DNA of 5,037 bases from an uncultured Bacteroidota bacterium. Its GTDB lineage: Bacteria; Bacteroidota; Bacteroidia; Bacteroidales; UBA12481. Where the stretch lies: the NCBI GenBank assembly GCA_903832165.1, contig CAILAQ010000517.1, positions 1 through 5,037 on the forward strand. The letters are read 5' to 3'. The notes below the pieces were generated by a model. The model had not been told where the DNA came from. It ran no database searches and saw only the letters and a list, made by a program, of their open reading frames with translations. Positions 4,672 to 5,037 of the stretch are shown piece by piece; the first letter of the stretch is position 1, and each line of letters starts with the position of its first letter. The translations under genes and the position numbers were made by a program.

Positions 4672-5037
4672 TTAATCGTTTTTCAGACATCTGGCAGAGA
4701 AGAATGAATCATGATCGCTCCAGTCAATATCCACTCCCTGCGATTCTTTTCGGAAACCCATAAAGAACTGACTGCGCAGGTCATTTTGGAACGGTCGGAG
4801 AGTCGTGGACAAGTATCGTGCTTCTTCTTTCAATCTCGTAAAATAGTAAACGGTATCAACCGGATTGGGTGGAGTCTCATGATCCCAAATAATTTCATAG
4901 GTAGCTGTGCCACCGTATTGAGCATTAAATCCAAGGCTTCCGCCAGGCAAAAGGGTGCTCTTTCCTGTCATGTTATCAATGTGTTCACCCAGCTTGAGCC
5001 AGTCGGCTTTAGTTGGCAGCCGCCATCCCTCGGGGCA
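4672..5037 (-). CDS. FISUMP-domain protein, C-terminal part (5' end beyond the window)
   Basis: The frame is open to the window edge, so the gene starts outside; an ATG at 4971 is internal to the domain. The visible 121 residues begin with CPEGWRLPTKADW (1-13), the core FISUMP motif, continue through LPGGSLGFNAQYGG (30-43), and end with SARCLKND, which corresponds to the SVRCVK ending of the neighbour. The part is therefore the second half of a FISUMP domain. Compared with the downstream gene, the Gly-Phe-x-Ala segment carries NAQYGG rather than SAYPGG, and similarity outside the core motifs is low, so the two are old paralogs rather than a recent copy. The stop is followed after 2 bp by the start of the next gene, indicating co-transcription. 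N-terminal signal and modules cannot be seen. Confidence 0.82.
   Translation of the reverse strand, partial: CPEGWRLPTKADWLKLGEHIDNMTGKSTLLPGGSLGFNAQYGGTATYEIIWDHETPPNPVDTVYYFTRLKEEARYLSTTLRPFQNDLRSQFFMGFRKESQGVDIDWSDHDSFFSARCLKND

Noticed and set aside
3463..4763. Plus-strand open frames opposite the FISUMP lipoprotein gene
   Set aside because: No domain features, and the minus strand carries a complete modular protein through the same bases.

Overview
The window most likely comes from a member of the Bacteroidota. The clues are two FISUMP-domain (Fibrobacter succinogenes major paralogous domain) genes side by side, a lipoprotein built from PKD-like and carboxypeptidase-regulatory-like modules, a heparinase II/III-type polysaccharide-degradation gene next to a KDPG aldolase, few Shine-Dalgarno sequences, and short tandem repeats in the gaps between genes. 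Base composition is moderate. The phylum is inferred from gene content only, with no ribosomal or housekeeping marker present.

Plus strand, 1-3172. The 3' end of a heparinase II/III-like gene (2-739) is followed by an intact KDPG/KHG aldolase gene (eda, 826-1473), a TauE/SafE-family membrane transporter (1643-2404) and a DUF2284 cysteine-rich putative metal-binding protein (2624-3172). The first two fit uronic-acid polysaccharide breakdown: the lyase-type enzyme would release unsaturated sugars and the aldolase would carry out the last step of 2-keto-3-deoxygluconate metabolism. The transporter and the DUF2284 protein have no obvious link to that pathway.

Minus strand, 3233-5037. Two FISUMP genes are tightly packed and transcribed towards the plus-strand genes. 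The downstream one (3233-4669) is complete and encodes a secreted lipoprotein. The upstream one (4672-5037) is cut by the window edge. The two strands converge in a gap of about 60 bp at 3173-3232.

Every gap between the plus-strand genes holds a different kind of repeat. At 736-807 there are nine consecutive 8-bp units, and the first overlaps the stop codon of the lyase gene. They are followed by 7-bp units whose last copy supplies the eda start codon. At 1513-1600 there is a long imperfect inverted repeat. At 2442-2545 there is a 7-bp purine repeat array that passes in phase into a second 7-bp repeat, followed by a GC-rich palindrome at 2570-2587. These gaps are the most unusual part of the window. 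The genes themselves belong to known families, and I see no clear new multi-gene system.
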